Shown in pieces: positions 7,444 to 16,161 of a DNA stretch of 64,000 nucleotides. The notes beneath the pieces are model-generated. The model saw only the letters and a list, made by a program, of their open reading frames with translations, did no database searches and had not been told where the DNA came from. Position numbers and translations under genes: made by a program. Each line of letters begins with the position of its first letter. Position 1 is the first letter of the stretch. The stretch comes from Comamonas aquatica NBRC 14918 (GTDB taxonomy: Bacteria; Pseudomonadota; Gammaproteobacteria; Burkholderiales; Burkholderiaceae_C): positions 62,001-126,000 of the forward strand of contig NZ_BBJR01000001.1 in NCBI RefSeq assembly GCF_000739875.1, written 5' to 3'.

Positions 7444-9009
7444 ATGAAGCTCCGTCTCCAACTGCCGCTGGTGATTGCCAGTGCCCTGCTGCTCATGCTG
7501 TGCGCAGCCCTGTTTGGCCTGCTGCGCCAGCAACAGGCCCTGTCGCTGTACCACGACGATGTGGCCCGCCACATGGCGCACGAACGGCTGACCAGCCTGA
7601 TGCTCAACGATTTCAAGCTGCAGGCCCAGGAATGGAAGAACATCCTGCTGCGCGGCCACCAGGACCAGGACCGCACCCGCTACTGGCAGGCCTTCGAAAG
7701 CCAGGAGCAGGCCATCCAGGCGCACAGCCAGCAATTGCTGGACCAGTTGCCGGCCGGCCCAGCCCGCCAGCAGGTCGAACAATTCCTGCAGGCCCACCGC
7801 CAGATGGGCAAGGCCTACCGCACCGGCCTGCAGGCCTTCATCGACAGCGGCCACGACCCGCGCGTGGGCGACGCCCAGGTCCGCGGCATCGACCGCCAGC
7901 CCGCCGCCCTGCTGGAGCAGGCCGCCCAGCAGATCGCCGCCGACAGCGCCGCCCTGTCCGAACAGGCCCAGGCCATGGCCGAGCGGGCCCGCTGGCTCAG
8001 CCTGGGTGTGTGCCTGCTGGTGTTTGCCGTGGGGCTGGCGACCAGCGTGGGCTACAGCCGCCACATCACCCGCCCGTTGGCCCAGGCTGTGGACGTGGCC
8101 CGGGGCATTGCCGCGGGCGATCTGCGCCAACCGATCACCATCGCAGGCCGCAATGAAATCACCGACCTGATGCAGGCCCTGCAGCACATGCAATCCAGCC
8201 TGTCCGAGCTGGTGCAGCAGGTGCGCGCCGACGCCGAGCAAGTGGCCACGGCCAGCCAGCAGATTGCCGGCGGCAACCACGACCTGTCACGCCGCACCGA
8301 AAGCCAGGCCAGCGCCCTGCAGCAAAGCAATGCCAGCATGGAGGCCCTGGCCGGCAACGTGCGCCACACCGCCGACAACGCCCAATCCGCGCTGGCGCTG
8401 GCGCGCCAGGCCAGCCAGGTGGCCACCGACGGCCGCGGCAGCATGTTGCAACTGGTGCAGACCATGCAGGACATCGAACACAGCAGCCAGCGCATTGCCG
8501 ACATCACCAGCCTGATCCACAGCATCGCCTTCCAGACCAACATCCTGGCGCTGAATGCGGCGGTGGAAGCCGCGCGCGCCGGCGAGCAAGGCCGCGGCTT
8601 TGCCGTGGTGGCCAGCGAGGTGCGTGCCCTGTCGCAGCGCACCACGGCAGCGGCCAAGGACATCAGCACGCTGATCGCGCGCAGCGCCGAGCGCGTGACC
8701 GCCGGCGTGCAGCAGGCCGGCGCCACCGGCAGCACCATGGACAGCATCGAAGCCACCATCCACCGCGTGACCGCACTGGTGCAGGACATTGCCCAGGCCA
8801 GCCAGGCGCAGAGCACGGGCGTGCTGCAGATGGGCGGTGCCCTGTCCGACATCGACAACAGCACCCAGCACAACGCCGCCCTGGTGGAAGAGATGGCCGC
8901 CGCGGCCAGCAGCCTACACAGCCAGTCCCAGGGCCTGCTGCGCAGTGCCAGCGCGTTCCAGACCGACGCGGGCACGCCTCGCTTGGCCGTCCCGGCCCTG
9001 CAGGCCTGA
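7444..9009 (+). CDS. Methyl-accepting chemotaxis protein, no C-terminal tether
   Basis: This transmembrane chemoreceptor has 521 residues. TM1 spans about 8-27, a periplasmic helical-bundle sensor of about 155 residues follows, TM2 is at 186-206 and a HAMP domain at 207-260. The cytoplasmic signalling coiled coil carries the hairpin tip [20 protein letters not shown], then [14 protein letters not shown]. The protein ends in LAVPALQA and lacks a C-terminal NWETF-like pentapeptide, so it cannot dock CheR/CheB itself. An in-frame ATG at 7411 is an alternative start, but TM1 begins directly after ATG 7444. The ligand cannot be read from the sequence. It is transcribed alone and ends 42 nt before the convergent unknown gene. 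Confidence 0.93.
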   Translation: MKLRLQLPLVIASALLLMLCAALFGLLRQQQALSLYHDDVARHMAHERLTSLMLNDFKLQAQEWKNILLRGHQDQDRTRYWQAFESQEQAIQAHSQQLLDQLPAGPARQQVEQFLQAHRQMGKAYRTGLQAFIDSGHDPRVGDAQVRGIDRQPAALLEQAAQQIAADSAALSEQAQAMAERARWLSLGVCLLVFAVGLATSVGYSRHITRPLAQAVDVARGIAAGDLRQPITIAGRNEITDLMQALQHMQSSLSELVQQVRADAEQVATASQQIAGGNHDLSRRTESQASALQQSNASMEALAGNVRHTADNAQSALALARQASQVATDGRGSMLQLVQTMQDIEHSSQRIADITSLIHSIAFQTNILALNAAVEAARAGEQGRGFAVVASEVRALSQRTTAAAKDISTLIARSAERVTAGVQQAGATGSTMDSIEATIHRVTALVQDIAQASQAQSTGVLQMGGALSDIDNSTQHNAALVEEMAAAASSLHSQSQGLLRSASAFQTDAGTPRLAVPALQA

Positions 9010-9051
9010 AGCCCCGCCGCCCGTGCCCCCGTTGGCGGCCCGGCGGGCAGC

Positions 9052-9534
9052 TCAGTGCGTGGTGGCCGGCCCGGCGGCGGCGCCACCACCGTCGCGGCGC
9101 GGGATGTGGCCCAGGGCAAAGTCCATGTCTTCGGTCCACACCACGCTGTCCCACAGCCAGGGGCTGCTGGCGGTCTCCAGGCTGAGCAGCTGCACACCGG
9201 CCGCATCCTGCAGACGGCCGCGCAGCCAGTCGATCTGGTCATCGCGCACGAACACCAGCAGGCCGATGCTCCAGTCACTGCCCGTCACCTGCAGGCGCTG
9301 CAACTGCTCCAGCAGCGGCGCATACCATTTCTCCACGCGCTGGTTCACCTTGTCCACCAGGCCCAGCGGGTAGCCGGAGGCCGAGACCTCGACCACCCAC
9401 ACCTGCTTCTTGGCCGGGCGCAGCGCCACCAGGCTGGGCCGCATCCAGCCGGCCGCCACGTCGTAGTGCGCCGCGATGAAGGTGTCCCCGTTCGCAGTCA
9501 TCAACTGCATCACCGCCTCTTCGTGCCGGTCCAT
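9052..9534 (-). CDS. Conserved-looking hypothetical protein
   Basis: I do not recognise the family of this 160-residue soluble protein. It has no signal peptide or membrane segment. Visible features are a central stretch that looks like a mixed alpha/beta fold (KKQVWVVEVSASGYPLGLV; RLQVTGSDWSIGLLVFVRDD) and a Trp-rich segment (SSPWLWDSVVWTEDMDFALG) near 125-145, followed by a low-complexity Gly/Ala tail. Base composition and codon use match its neighbours, and the frame is intact, so it is probably a real gene. It lies between two chemoreceptor genes, which may be a coincidence. Confidence 0.7.
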   Translation of the reverse strand: MDRHEEAVMQLMTANGDTFIAAHYDVAAGWMRPSLVALRPAKKQVWVVEVSASGYPLGLVDKVNQRVEKWYAPLLEQLQRLQVTGSDWSIGLLVFVRDDQIDWLRGRLQDAAGVQLLSLETASSPWLWDSVVWTEDMDFALGHIPRRDGGGAAAGPATTH

Positions 9535-9552
9535 GGCATTCCTTTAAAAATT

Positions 9553-9601
9553 TAATAGCTGTCTGCGCTGATGGAATCTGCGCCAAAGGCCTATTTTGCT
9601 C
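9553..9601 (+). repeat. Dispersed hairpin repeat, copy 2
   Basis: It reads AATAGCTGTCTGCGCTGATG, then GAATCTGCGCCAAAGGCCTA and TTTTGCTC. The order AATAGCTG, GCGC, a short loop, GCGC, AGGCC and TATTTTG is shared with the copy inside aroE at 60355-60405. It sits upstream of the unknown gene at 9052-9534. Confidence 0.6.
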
Positions 9602-9603
9602 AT

Positions 9604-9628
9604 AAAAAAAGGAGCCACAAGGCTCCTT
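9604..9628 (-). terminator. Intrinsic terminator of the second chemoreceptor gene
   Basis: On the minus strand GGAGCC, loop TTGT, GGCTCC is followed by seven T residues. It lies 22 nt past the chemoreceptor stop codon. Confidence 0.85.
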
Positions 9629-9649
9629 ACCGGTGCGCGACCGTCGGAC

Positions 9650-11443
9650 TCAGAAGGTTTCCCAGTCGTCGTCGTTGGGGGCCGTGGCCTTGCTGGACAG
9701 CGGCGCGGGCTTGAGCATCTGGGGCGCTGCGGCCGGCTTGGCCGCAGCGGGGGCCTTCTTGGCCGGGGCTGGTGCCACGGCGGCAGGCGGGGTCACGGCG
9801 GGCTGGGCGCTGGCCACACCCTGGGCGCCCCGCTGGGCCGGGGCCGCAGCGGTGCGCACAGCAGGCGCGGCCACGGTTGGCCGGGCCAGGGCCGCCACGG
9901 CCCCCTGCCCCACGTTGAACACGGCCACCACATCGGCCAGGCGCTGCGCCTGCTCGTTCATCGAGGTGGCTGCCGCGCTGGATTCCTCGACCAGGGCGGC
10001 GTTCTGCTGCGTCATCTGGTCCAGGTTGCTGACCGCCTGGTTGACCTGGCCGATGCCGTCGCGCTGCTCGGTGGCCGAGGCCGTGATCTCGCCAATCAAA
10101 TCCGTCACGCGGCGCACGCTGGCCACGATCTCCTGCATGCTCTCGCCGGCCTGCGCCACCTGGGCCGAACCGGTATCCACATTGCCCACGCTGGCGGTGA
10201 TCAGCTGCTTGATCTCCTTGGCCGCCTCAGCACTGCGCTGCGCCAGGCTGCGCACTTCACCCGCCACTACGGCAAAGCCGCGGCCCTGCTCGCCGGCCCG
10301 CGCCGCTTCCACCGCCGCGTTCAGCGCCAGGATGTTGGTCTGGAAAGCGATGCCATCGATCACACCAATGATGTCGCCGATCTTGCGGCTGGAGGTGTTG
10401 ATCTGCTCCATGCTGCGCACCACCTGGTTCACCACCTCGCCGCCGCGCTCGGCGGCCTGCACGGCGGTGGAAGCCAGCTGGTTGGCCTGGCGCGCGGTGT
10501 CGGCCGACTGGGTCACGGTGGCGGTCAGCTCCTCGATGCTGGCGGCGGTTTCTTCCAGGTTGGCAGCCGTCTGTTCGGTGCGGGCCGACAGGTCCTGGTT
10601 GCCCATGGCAATCTGGCTGGCAGCCGAAGAGACAGAATCCACACCGTTGCGCACCTCGCCCACCACGCTGCGCAGCTTCTGCGTCATGGCACTCAGGCTG
10701 CGCAGCAGCTCGCCCAGTTCGTCCTTGCGGTCGTCGTGCACGTCCTGTGTCAGGTTGCCGGCCGCAATCGCATGCGACAGCGCCACGGCCCGCGCCAGCG
10801 GGGCGGTCAACTGGCGCACCAGCCAGACGGCCAGCAGCAGGCCTAACACCACCACCACGGCCAGGGCCGCCAGCCCCAGGGCATAGCTGGTCGTGCGTTC
10901 ACGCTCGGCCTGCGCCAGGGTGCTAGCCAGCATCTGCTCCTGCAATTGCACCAGGGCGTTCAGGTCCGCGATGAAGCTCTCGACCGCCGGCACCAGGTCG
11001 GCACGCACCAGGCGCACCACGTCGCCGTCGTTGCGGCGCTCCAGGCCCACCTGCTCGGCCACGGTGTTGAGCTTGGCGCGCTTGTCCACGATTTGCTGGA
11101 ACAGGGCCCGGCCTTCGGCACTTCGCAGGCGCGATTCGGTCGACTGCATCAGCTCGGTCATGTGGGCCGCCGCCTGGCCAAACTTGCCCTCGAAGAACTG
11201 CATGGACTCGCTGTCCTGCGCCAGGTTGCCGGCGATCAGGTAGCCCGCCGCCGTCTCCACGCTGCCGCGCAGCTCCACCACCAGGCGGATGCGTTCTTCC
11301 ATGGTCTGGACTTCTTCGCGCAGGTGGCTTTCCAGCTGTTTCATGCTGGCGGTCATTCCCACGCCGGCCAGCAGCATGGCCGCCATCACCAGGAGCATCA
11401 ACAGCCAAATCTTCTTGGCAACGGACAAATTTTTGAACTGCAT
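9650..11443 (-). CDS. Methyl-accepting chemotaxis protein with C-terminal CheR/CheB-docking pentapeptide
   Basis: This chemoreceptor has 597 residues. TM1 is at about 11-33 ([19 protein letters not shown]), a periplasmic four-helix-bundle sensor covers about 34-185, TM2 about 186-208, then HAMP and a signalling coiled coil with the tip [21 protein letters not shown] long Ala/Pro/Lys linker (about 520-580) leads to the terminal DDDWETF. The last five residues, DWETF, match the xWxxF tether that recruits the methyltransferase CheR and the methylesterase CheB. ATG 11443 is preferred over an in-frame ATG at 11476 because it places TM1 near the N-terminus. The ligand is unknown. It may provide methylation assistance to tether-less receptors such as the neighbour at 7444-9009. 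Confidence 0.94.
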   Translation of the reverse strand: MQFKNLSVAKKIWLLMLLVMAAMLLAGVGMTASMKQLESHLREEVQTMEERIRLVVELRGSVETAAGYLIAGNLAQDSESMQFFEGKFGQAAAHMTELMQSTESRLRSAEGRALFQQIVDKRAKLNTVAEQVGLERRNDGDVVRLVRADLVPAVESFIADLNALVQLQEQMLASTLAQAERERTTSYALGLAALAVVVVLGLLLAVWLVRQLTAPLARAVALSHAIAAGNLTQDVHDDRKDELGELLRSLSAMTQKLRSVVGEVRNGVDSVSSAASQIAMGNQDLSARTEQTAANLEETAASIEELTATVTQSADTARQANQLASTAVQAAERGGEVVNQVVRSMEQINTSSRKIGDIIGVIDGIAFQTNILALNAAVEAARAGEQGRGFAVVAGEVRSLAQRSAEAAKEIKQLITASVGNVDTGSAQVAQAGESMQEIVASVRRVTDLIGEITASATEQRDGIGQVNQAVSNLDQMTQQNAALVEESSAAATSMNEQAQRLADVVAVFNVGQGAVAALARPTVAAPAVRTAAAPAQRGAQGVASAQPAVTPPAAVAPAPAKKAPAAAKPAAAPQMLKPAPLSSKATAPNDDDWETF

Positions 11444-11585
11444 ACCGACTCTGAAAAGGAAAAGCCGCGAAGCCAACGCATCGCGGCACAGGGGCTACAA
11501 ACGGCAACAATTACACAGGGAATACCCGCAACCTCCAAATTTTTTTAACGTTTGCTGACATAAATCGCTGCGGATTGCGTGCAAC

Positions 11586-11610
11586 AAAAAAGCAGCCCGC
11601 AGGCTGCTTT
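11586..11610 (-). terminator. Intrinsic terminator after the phosphofructokinase gene
   Basis: On the minus strand AGCAGCC, TGCG, GGCTGCT is followed by a T run. It lies 26 nt beyond the phosphofructokinase stop. Confidence 0.85.
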
Positions 11611-11635
11611 GCTGTGTGATCGGCGCGAAAACCGC

Positions 11636-12700
11636 TCAATGCGCAGCTTCACCCAGGCAAATGCCAATATCGCGCGCCATGGTCAGCAAGGGGTGCGCCA
11701 GGTCGATCCTGCGTTGCGTATTGGCAACCTGGGCGATCTCCACGCTGCCGATCTGGCCCTGCTGCAGCGTGACCATGCGGCCAAAGCGGCCCGACAGCAC
11801 CAGCTGCGCGGCATGGTGGCCGAACTGCGTGGCCAGCACGCGGTCGAACGGCGTGGGATCGCCCCCGCGCTGCACGTGGCCCAGCACCGTGGTGCGGACT
11901 TCGCTGCGCAGGTGGGGCTGCAGGCGTTCGCGCAGCACATGGCCAATGCCGCCCAGGCGCACCGGGTCGGGGCTGTGGGCGATGGTCTCGCGCACCGTCA
12001 GGCTGTGGCCGCTTTCCTTGGCGCCCTCGCCGATGCAGATGATGGTGTAGCGCTGGCGCTGCTCGCGTGCCTGGCAGATGTCGACGATGGCCTGCAGGTC
12101 GTAATCGATCTCCGGCAGCAGGATGATGTCGGCCGCGCCGGCCACGCCCGCCTCCAGCGCCAGCCAGCCGGCGTTGCGGCCCATGGTCTCGACGATCATC
12201 ACGCGGTGGTGGCTGTTGGCCGTGCTTTCGATGCGGCGCAGCGCCTCGGTGGCCGTGGCCACCGCCGTGTCGAAGCCAAAGCTGCGCTCGCAGCTGGCAA
12301 TGTCGTTGTCGATGGTCTTGGGCACGCCCACACACTGCATGCCCACGGCATTCGCCAGGCCGTTGGCCAGGCTCATGGTGCCGTCGCCCCCGATGGCCAC
12401 CACCACGTCCAGGCCCAACGCCTGCACATTGCTTTTCACCTGGGTCAGCGTGGCCTCGCTTTTGAGCGGGTTGGCGCTGTTGCTGGTGCCCAGGATGGTG
12501 CCGCCGATGTGCAGGATGCCCGAGACCTCGTCCCAGGTCAGCGGCTTGACGCGGGGCGTGGCCCCCATCAGGCCCTCGAAACCGTCGGCAATGCCGATGA
12601 CCTCGCACTGGCCCTGGCTGATCAAGGATTTCGTGACCGCACGGATCACGGCATTCAGGCCGGGGCAATCGCCGCCGCCTGTCAATACGCCCACTTTCAT
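11636..12700 (-). CDS. 6-phosphofructokinase
   Basis: The enzyme phosphorylates fructose 6-phosphate to the 1,6-bisphosphate in glycolysis. The 354-residue protein shows the PfkA fold: VLTGGGDCPGLNAVIR at the N-terminus, VAIGGDGTMSLANGLA near 100, VPKTIDNDI near 125, VETMGRNAGWLAL near 170 and the substrate segment LGHVQRGGDPTPFDR near 290. The residue after GGD is Gly, typical of ATP users, whereas PPi enzymes carry Asp. However, PKTIDND, rather than PGTIDND, is typical of PPi and long or actinobacterial-type enzymes. I therefore expect ATP but hold it loosely. The start at 12700 is chosen over 12712. It follows nagZ by 17 nt and is probably cotranscribed. Confidence 0.9.
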   Translation of the reverse strand: MKVGVLTGGGDCPGLNAVIRAVTKSLISQGQCEVIGIADGFEGLMGATPRVKPLTWDEVSGILHIGGTILGTSNSANPLKSEATLTQVKSNVQALGLDVVVAIGGDGTMSLANGLANAVGMQCVGVPKTIDNDIASCERSFGFDTAVATATEALRRIESTANSHHRVMIVETMGRNAGWLALEAGVAGAADIILLPEIDYDLQAIVDICQAREQRQRYTIICIGEGAKESGHSLTVRETIAHSPDPVRLGGIGHVLRERLQPHLRSEVRTTVLGHVQRGGDPTPFDRVLATQFGHHAAQLVLSGRFGRMVTLQQGQIGSVEIAQVANTQRRIDLAHPLLTMARDIGICLGEAAH

Positions 12701-12717
12701 TGCTTGCTTCATTCCGT

Positions 12718-13812
12718 TCACTTCAACAAACCCAGGGCGTCGCGGTAGGCCGGCTGCAGCATCAGCTCGTCCCACGGCTGGGGCACGGTCTCGGGCAGCA
12801 GCGCCACGCGGCGCGATTCGGAGTCGGCATCGGGCACCCAGCGCCCGGTGCGCAGGGCATCGTCCATGCCGTCCAGCAGTTCATCCACGTGTGCGCCCAG
12901 GCCCAGGCTCTGGTTGCACAGCAGCACCATGTCGCAGCCGGCGGCCAGGGCGCGCAGCGCGGCCTCGGTGTAGCTGATGACCTGGCCGTCGATGCGGCGC
13001 GCCGCCTCCATGCTCAGGTCGTCGCTGAAGATGACGCCGTCGTAGCGCAGCTCGCCGCGCAGGACGTCCTGCAGCCAGACCTTGGAAAAGCCCGCGGGCA
13101 GGGCATCGACCTTGGGGTAGATCACATGCGCCGGCATGACGGCGGTGAGCACGCTGGACAGCCAGGGATAGGGGGCCGCGTCGTCGGCCAGGATCTTCTT
13201 AAGCTTGCGCTTGTCCACCGGCATGTCGACGTGCGAATCCAGCGTGACATGGCCGTGGCCGGGAAAATGCTTGCCGCAGTTGCCCATGCCGGCCTGCAGC
13301 AGGCCGTGCATCAGGCTCTTGGCCAAGGCGGCGACCACGCGCGGGTCGCGGTGGAAGCTGCGGTCGCCGATCACGCCGCTGGCGCCATGGTCCAGGTCCA
13401 GCACGGGCGTGAAGCTGAAATCCACGCCGCAGGCACGCAGCTCGCTGCCCAGCACATAGCCGGCCGCCGTGGCGGCGTTCATGGCGCGCATGGCGCCGTG
13501 GCCCTTGTGGCGCTTCTTGCCCTTGCCGTCGTCCATCCACATCTCGCCGAAGGCGCGCATGGGCGGCAGGTGGGTGAAGCCATCGGTCTTGAAGCGCTGC
13601 ACGCGGCCGCCTTCATGGTCCACGCAGATCAGCAGGTCGGGCTTGACAGCCTTGATGTCGGCGCACAGCTGCACCAGCTGGGCGCGGTCCTCCCAGTTGC
13701 GGGTGAACAGGATGATGCCGCCGACCAGCGGGTGCGCCAGGCGGTCACGGTCGGTATCGGTCAGGGCCTTGCCGGCGATGTCGATGATCAGGGGTGCGTG
13801 GAGTGCGGTCAT
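12718..13812 (-). CDS. nagZ: Beta-N-acetylhexosaminidase
   Basis: NagZ is a cytoplasmic glycoside hydrolase family 3 enzyme that removes GlcNAc from anhydromuropeptides during cell-wall recycling. The 364-residue sequence has LIIDIAGKALTDTDR at the start, DHEGGRVQRF near 65, the catalytic His loop CGKHFPGHGHVTLDSH near 180 and the nucleophile region VIFSDDLSMEAA near 250. It starts at 13812; an in-frame ATG at 13830 is a less likely alternative. It follows acpS and a 22-codon small ORF and precedes phosphofructokinase, on the same strand. The length matches beta-proteobacterial NagZ. Recycled muropeptides also signal beta-lactam stress, but nothing here shows an ampC link. Confidence 0.95.
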   Translation of the reverse strand: MTALHAPLIIDIAGKALTDTDRDRLAHPLVGGIILFTRNWEDRAQLVQLCADIKAVKPDLLICVDHEGGRVQRFKTDGFTHLPPMRAFGEMWMDDGKGKKRHKGHGAMRAMNAATAAGYVLGSELRACGVDFSFTPVLDLDHGASGVIGDRSFHRDPRVVAALAKSLMHGLLQAGMGNCGKHFPGHGHVTLDSHVDMPVDKRKLKKILADDAAPYPWLSSVLTAVMPAHVIYPKVDALPAGFSKVWLQDVLRGELRYDGVIFSDDLSMEAARRIDGQVISYTEAALRALAAGCDMVLLCNQSLGLGAHVDELLDGMDDALRTGRWVPDADSESRRVALLPETVPQPWDELMLQPAYRDALGLLK

Positions 13813-13918
13813 ACGGGCCTTCGGTGTCACAGGCGCGGCGGGGCGCCTGCCATGCCATAAAGCCTCCAGTATGACCGCGAAGCAGGCCCGTCGGAATCTG
13901 CTGCGGGGCGCCGGGGGT

Positions 13919-13987
13919 TCAGACGTTGAGGGACGTCAGCAGCACCCACACCAGGGCCAGGCCGGCGAGGGGAAACAACACGGGCAT
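13919..13987 (-). CDS. Possible 22-residue single-span membrane miniprotein
   Basis: A short frame encodes MPVLFPLAGLALVWVLLTSL plus two residues, almost exactly one transmembrane helix with no charged residue. Its ATG (13985-13987) lies 2 nt after the acpS stop, and GGAG is placed about 8 nt upstream, overlapping the end of acpS, so translational coupling is possible. Small hydrophobic proteins of this kind are often missed. It could equally be chance in GC-rich DNA. No family is recognised. Confidence 0.4.
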   Translation of the reverse strand: MPVLFPLAGLALVWVLLTSLNV

Positions 13988-13989
13988 GC

Positions 13990-14388
13990 TCAGGCTCCAG
14001 GGCGTTCGACCACGCAGAAGCTGGCGGCGTATTCGCTCTCGTCGGTCATGGTGATGTGGGCGGTCAGGCCGCGCGCCTCGAACCAGTCGCGCAGCGCGCC
14101 GTACAGCACGATGGTCGGCTGGCCGCTGGGCAGGTTGGTGATTTCGCAGCTGCGCCAGGTCATGGGCATGGTCATGCCCAGGCCCACGGCCTTGCTGAAG
14201 GCTTCCTTGGCCGAAAAGCGCGTGGCCAGGTACTTCACGCCGCGCTCGGGCCAGCGGCTGCTGCGCAGGCGCCAGACGGCCAGCTCGTTGGTGCTGAGGA
14301 CTTTCTCGGCAAAGCGATCGCCGTGGCGCTCCAGACTGGCGCGGATGCGGCGGATGTCGCAAATGTCGGTGCCGATACCGTAAATCAT
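13990..14388 (-). CDS. acpS: Holo-[acyl-carrier-protein] synthase
   Basis: AcpS transfers the 4'-phosphopantetheine arm of CoA to the serine of acyl carrier protein (acpP, 26584-26823), making it active for fatty-acid synthesis. The 132-residue protein is of usual size. It opens with [15 protein letters not shown], which carries the magnesium-binding Asp, and has the [15 protein letters not shown] motif with the second metal ligand Glu near residue 60. It follows pdxJ at a distance of 68 nt that contains a dispersed repeat. The pdxJ-acpS pairing is common in proteobacteria. Start at 14388: upstream in-frame codons add only non-homologous residues. Confidence 0.95.
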   Translation of the reverse strand: MIYGIGTDICDIRRIRASLERHGDRFAEKVLSTNELAVWRLRSSRWPERGVKYLATRFSAKEAFSKAVGLGMTMPMTWRSCEITNLPSGQPTIVLYGALRDWFEARGLTAHITMTDESEYAASFCVVERPGA

Positions 14389-14409
14389 GATTACAAGCCA
14401 AATTGGCAT

Positions 14410-14443
14410 CCAGCGCTTACCCAGCAAGCGCTAGCAGCTCATC
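14410..14443 (-). repeat. Dispersed hairpin repeat, copy 3
   Basis: The minus strand reads GAGCTGCTAGCGCTTGCTGG, then GTAAGCGCTGG. AGCGCTT and AAGCGCT are inverted arms. It fills the gap between pdxJ and acpS and would form a hairpin in their shared transcript. Confidence 0.65.
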
Positions 14444-14456
14444 TTTTAGAAAAACC

Positions 14457-15230
14457 TCAAGGGCGTTGCGCCATGCCGGCGTCGATGCAGGCCTGGTAGG
14501 CCGCCACGGTCGCCGCATAGCCCAGCTCCAGCGCGTCGGCAATCAGGGCGTGGCCGATGGAGACCTCGGCCAGCCCCGGCACCTGGGCCACGAAGGCGGC
14601 CAGGTTGTCACGGTTCAGGTCGTGGCCAGCGTTGACCTCCAGCCCTGCGTCCAGCGCCGCCTGGGCCGCCTGGGCATAGAGTGCCAACTGCGCGTTTTGT
14701 TCCGCCGTGCCCCAGGCTGCGGCATAGGGCTCGGTGTACAGCTCGACACGGTCGGCGCCCACGGCCTTGGCGGCCGCCATCTGCACAGGCACGGGGTCCA
14801 TGAACAGGCTGACGCGCACGCCCAGGGCCCGGCATTCGGCGATCAGCGGCGCCAAGCGCTCGGCATCCTGCGGGAAGTTCCAGCCGTGGTCGCTGGTGAA
14901 CTGGTCCTCGCTGTCGGGCACGAAGGTGGCCTGGTGCGGGCGCACCTCGCGGATGAAGGCCATCAGGTTCTGCGTGGGATTGCCCTCGATGTTGAACTCG
15001 GCCTGCGGCCAGTCGCGCATCAGCGCGGCCAGCTCGAACACGTCGGTGCCGCGGATGTGGCGCTCGTCCGGGCGCGGGTGGATGGTGATGCCCTGCGCGC
15101 CCGCCGCCAGGCACAGCTGGGCCGCGCGCGTGACCGAGGGAATGCCCAGGTGGCGCGTGTTGCGCACCAGGGCGACCTTGTTGACATTCACGGACAGGGC
15201 CGTGCGGCGGGAGGGGGTCGAAGCGGTCAT
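14457..15230 (-). CDS. pdxJ: Pyridoxine 5'-phosphate synthase
   Basis: PdxJ condenses 1-deoxyxylulose 5-phosphate with 3-amino-2-oxopropyl phosphate to form the vitamin B6 ring. The 257-residue TIM-barrel protein has the expected [15 protein letters not shown] start, [13 protein letters not shown] with catalytic His near 50, FNIEGNPT near 77, [15 protein letters not shown] near 100, [10 protein letters not shown] near 155 and the C-terminal [12 protein letters not shown] and EVSIGHALI segments. Its ATG overlaps the recO stop by 4 nt (ATGA), so the two are coupled. PLP is also the cofactor of the encapsulated desulfurase, though no functional link beyond that is implied. Confidence 0.96.
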   Translation of the reverse strand: MTASTPSRRTALSVNVNKVALVRNTRHLGIPSVTRAAQLCLAAGAQGITIHPRPDERHIRGTDVFELAALMRDWPQAEFNIEGNPTQNLMAFIREVRPHQATFVPDSEDQFTSDHGWNFPQDAERLAPLIAECRALGVRVSLFMDPVPVQMAAAKAVGADRVELYTEPYAAAWGTAEQNAQLALYAQAAQAALDAGLEVNAGHDLNRDNLAAFVAQVPGLAEVSIGHALIADALELGYAATVAAYQACIDAGMAQRP

Positions 15231-15991
15231 AGGGTTTGCAGGTCCATCATCAGCTGCCGCGTGCGCAACAGCGGGCTGCCGCAATGGTATTGCAGCAGGT
15301 GTCTCAACTGGGGCTTCAGGGCCGTGGCCACGGCGGCGCAGGCGCGCACGGTGGCCGGGTAGGCGCTCTCGCCCTGGGCCAGGGCCTGCTGCAGCAGGCC
15401 CCACTGGCGCCCGGTCAGCGCGGCGCGGTCGCTGTCCAGCGCCGGGCGCAGGCCCATCTCGGCCACCAGCACGTACTGGGCCTCGGGCTGCAGCGGCTGC
15501 AGCGTCAGGGTTTCCTCGTGCAGCGTGGGCAGCAGGCCCAGCTCGCGCAGCACGATCAGTTCGAAGGCGCGCAGCACCGGCTCGATCACCTCTTCGGGCT
15601 GGGTGGCCAGCAGCTTGACCACGGCGCCATAGACATCGAACAGGTAGGCGTACGGGTCGTCGCGCGCCAGCAGGCGCATCAGCAGCTCGTTCAGGTACAG
15701 GCCGGTGAGCAGGTTGTTGCCCATGGGCATGATGTGGCCGCCGGCCCATTCCGCGCCCTTGAGCACGTGGATGTCGGCCTGACCGTCGCCCGACAGGGTG
15801 TAGCTGACCTTGAGCGGCTGCAGCGCCAGCAGCACCGGCCGGAAGTTGGAGGTGTGCTTCTTGGCCCCCTTGGCGACCAGCGCCACGCGCCCGCGGTGGC
15901 GCGTGAACACCTCCAGGATCAGGCTGGATTCACTCCAGTCGTAGCGGTGCAGGATGAACGCGGGCTCTTCGCCCACCCGTTTGGCGGCCAT
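15227..15991 (-). CDS. recO: DNA repair protein RecO
   Basis: RecO works with RecR and RecF to load RecA on SSB-covered gaps. The 254-residue protein has the N-terminal OB-fold ([20 protein letters not shown] and [10 protein letters not shown]) and the helical C-terminal domain ([39 protein letters not shown]). No zinc-binding cysteine cluster is seen, as in other proteobacterial RecO. It follows era in the order seen in many beta-proteobacteria, but a hairpin with a T run lies between them. Start at 15991. Confidence 0.94.
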   Translation of the reverse strand: MAAKRVGEEPAFILHRYDWSESSLILEVFTRHRGRVALVAKGAKKHTSNFRPVLLALQPLKVSYTLSGDGQADIHVLKGAEWAGGHIMPMGNNLLTGLYLNELLMRLLARDDPYAYLFDVYGAVVKLLATQPEEVIEPVLRAFELIVLRELGLLPTLHEETLTLQPLQPEAQYVLVAEMGLRPALDSDRAALTGRQWGLLQQALAQGESAYPATVRACAAVATALKPQLRHLLQYHCGSPLLRTRQLMMDLQTL

Positions 15992-16007
15992 AGGTTTTCA
16001 CAAAGAC

Positions 16008-16031
16008 AAAAAGGCCTCGGAGAGACCTTTT
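16008..16031 (-). terminator. Terminator-like hairpin between era and recO
   Basis: On the minus strand AAGGTCTC, TCC, GAGGCCTT carries one mismatch and is followed by TTT. It lies 130 nt after the era stop and just before recO. It is probably a partial terminator, so recO may have its own promoter or depend on read-through. Confidence 0.5.
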
Positions 16032-16161
16032 GAACAAGCACAGTGCTGCAAGTGTCGCACAGCCGGGGGAGCCGGTGACCGCGGCGCGGGAGTGGCCCGC
16101 AGACCGCGGCAAGGCCACGGTCAGTGCAAGCCCGCGGCCTCGGCCACGCCAGGTCCTCGAT

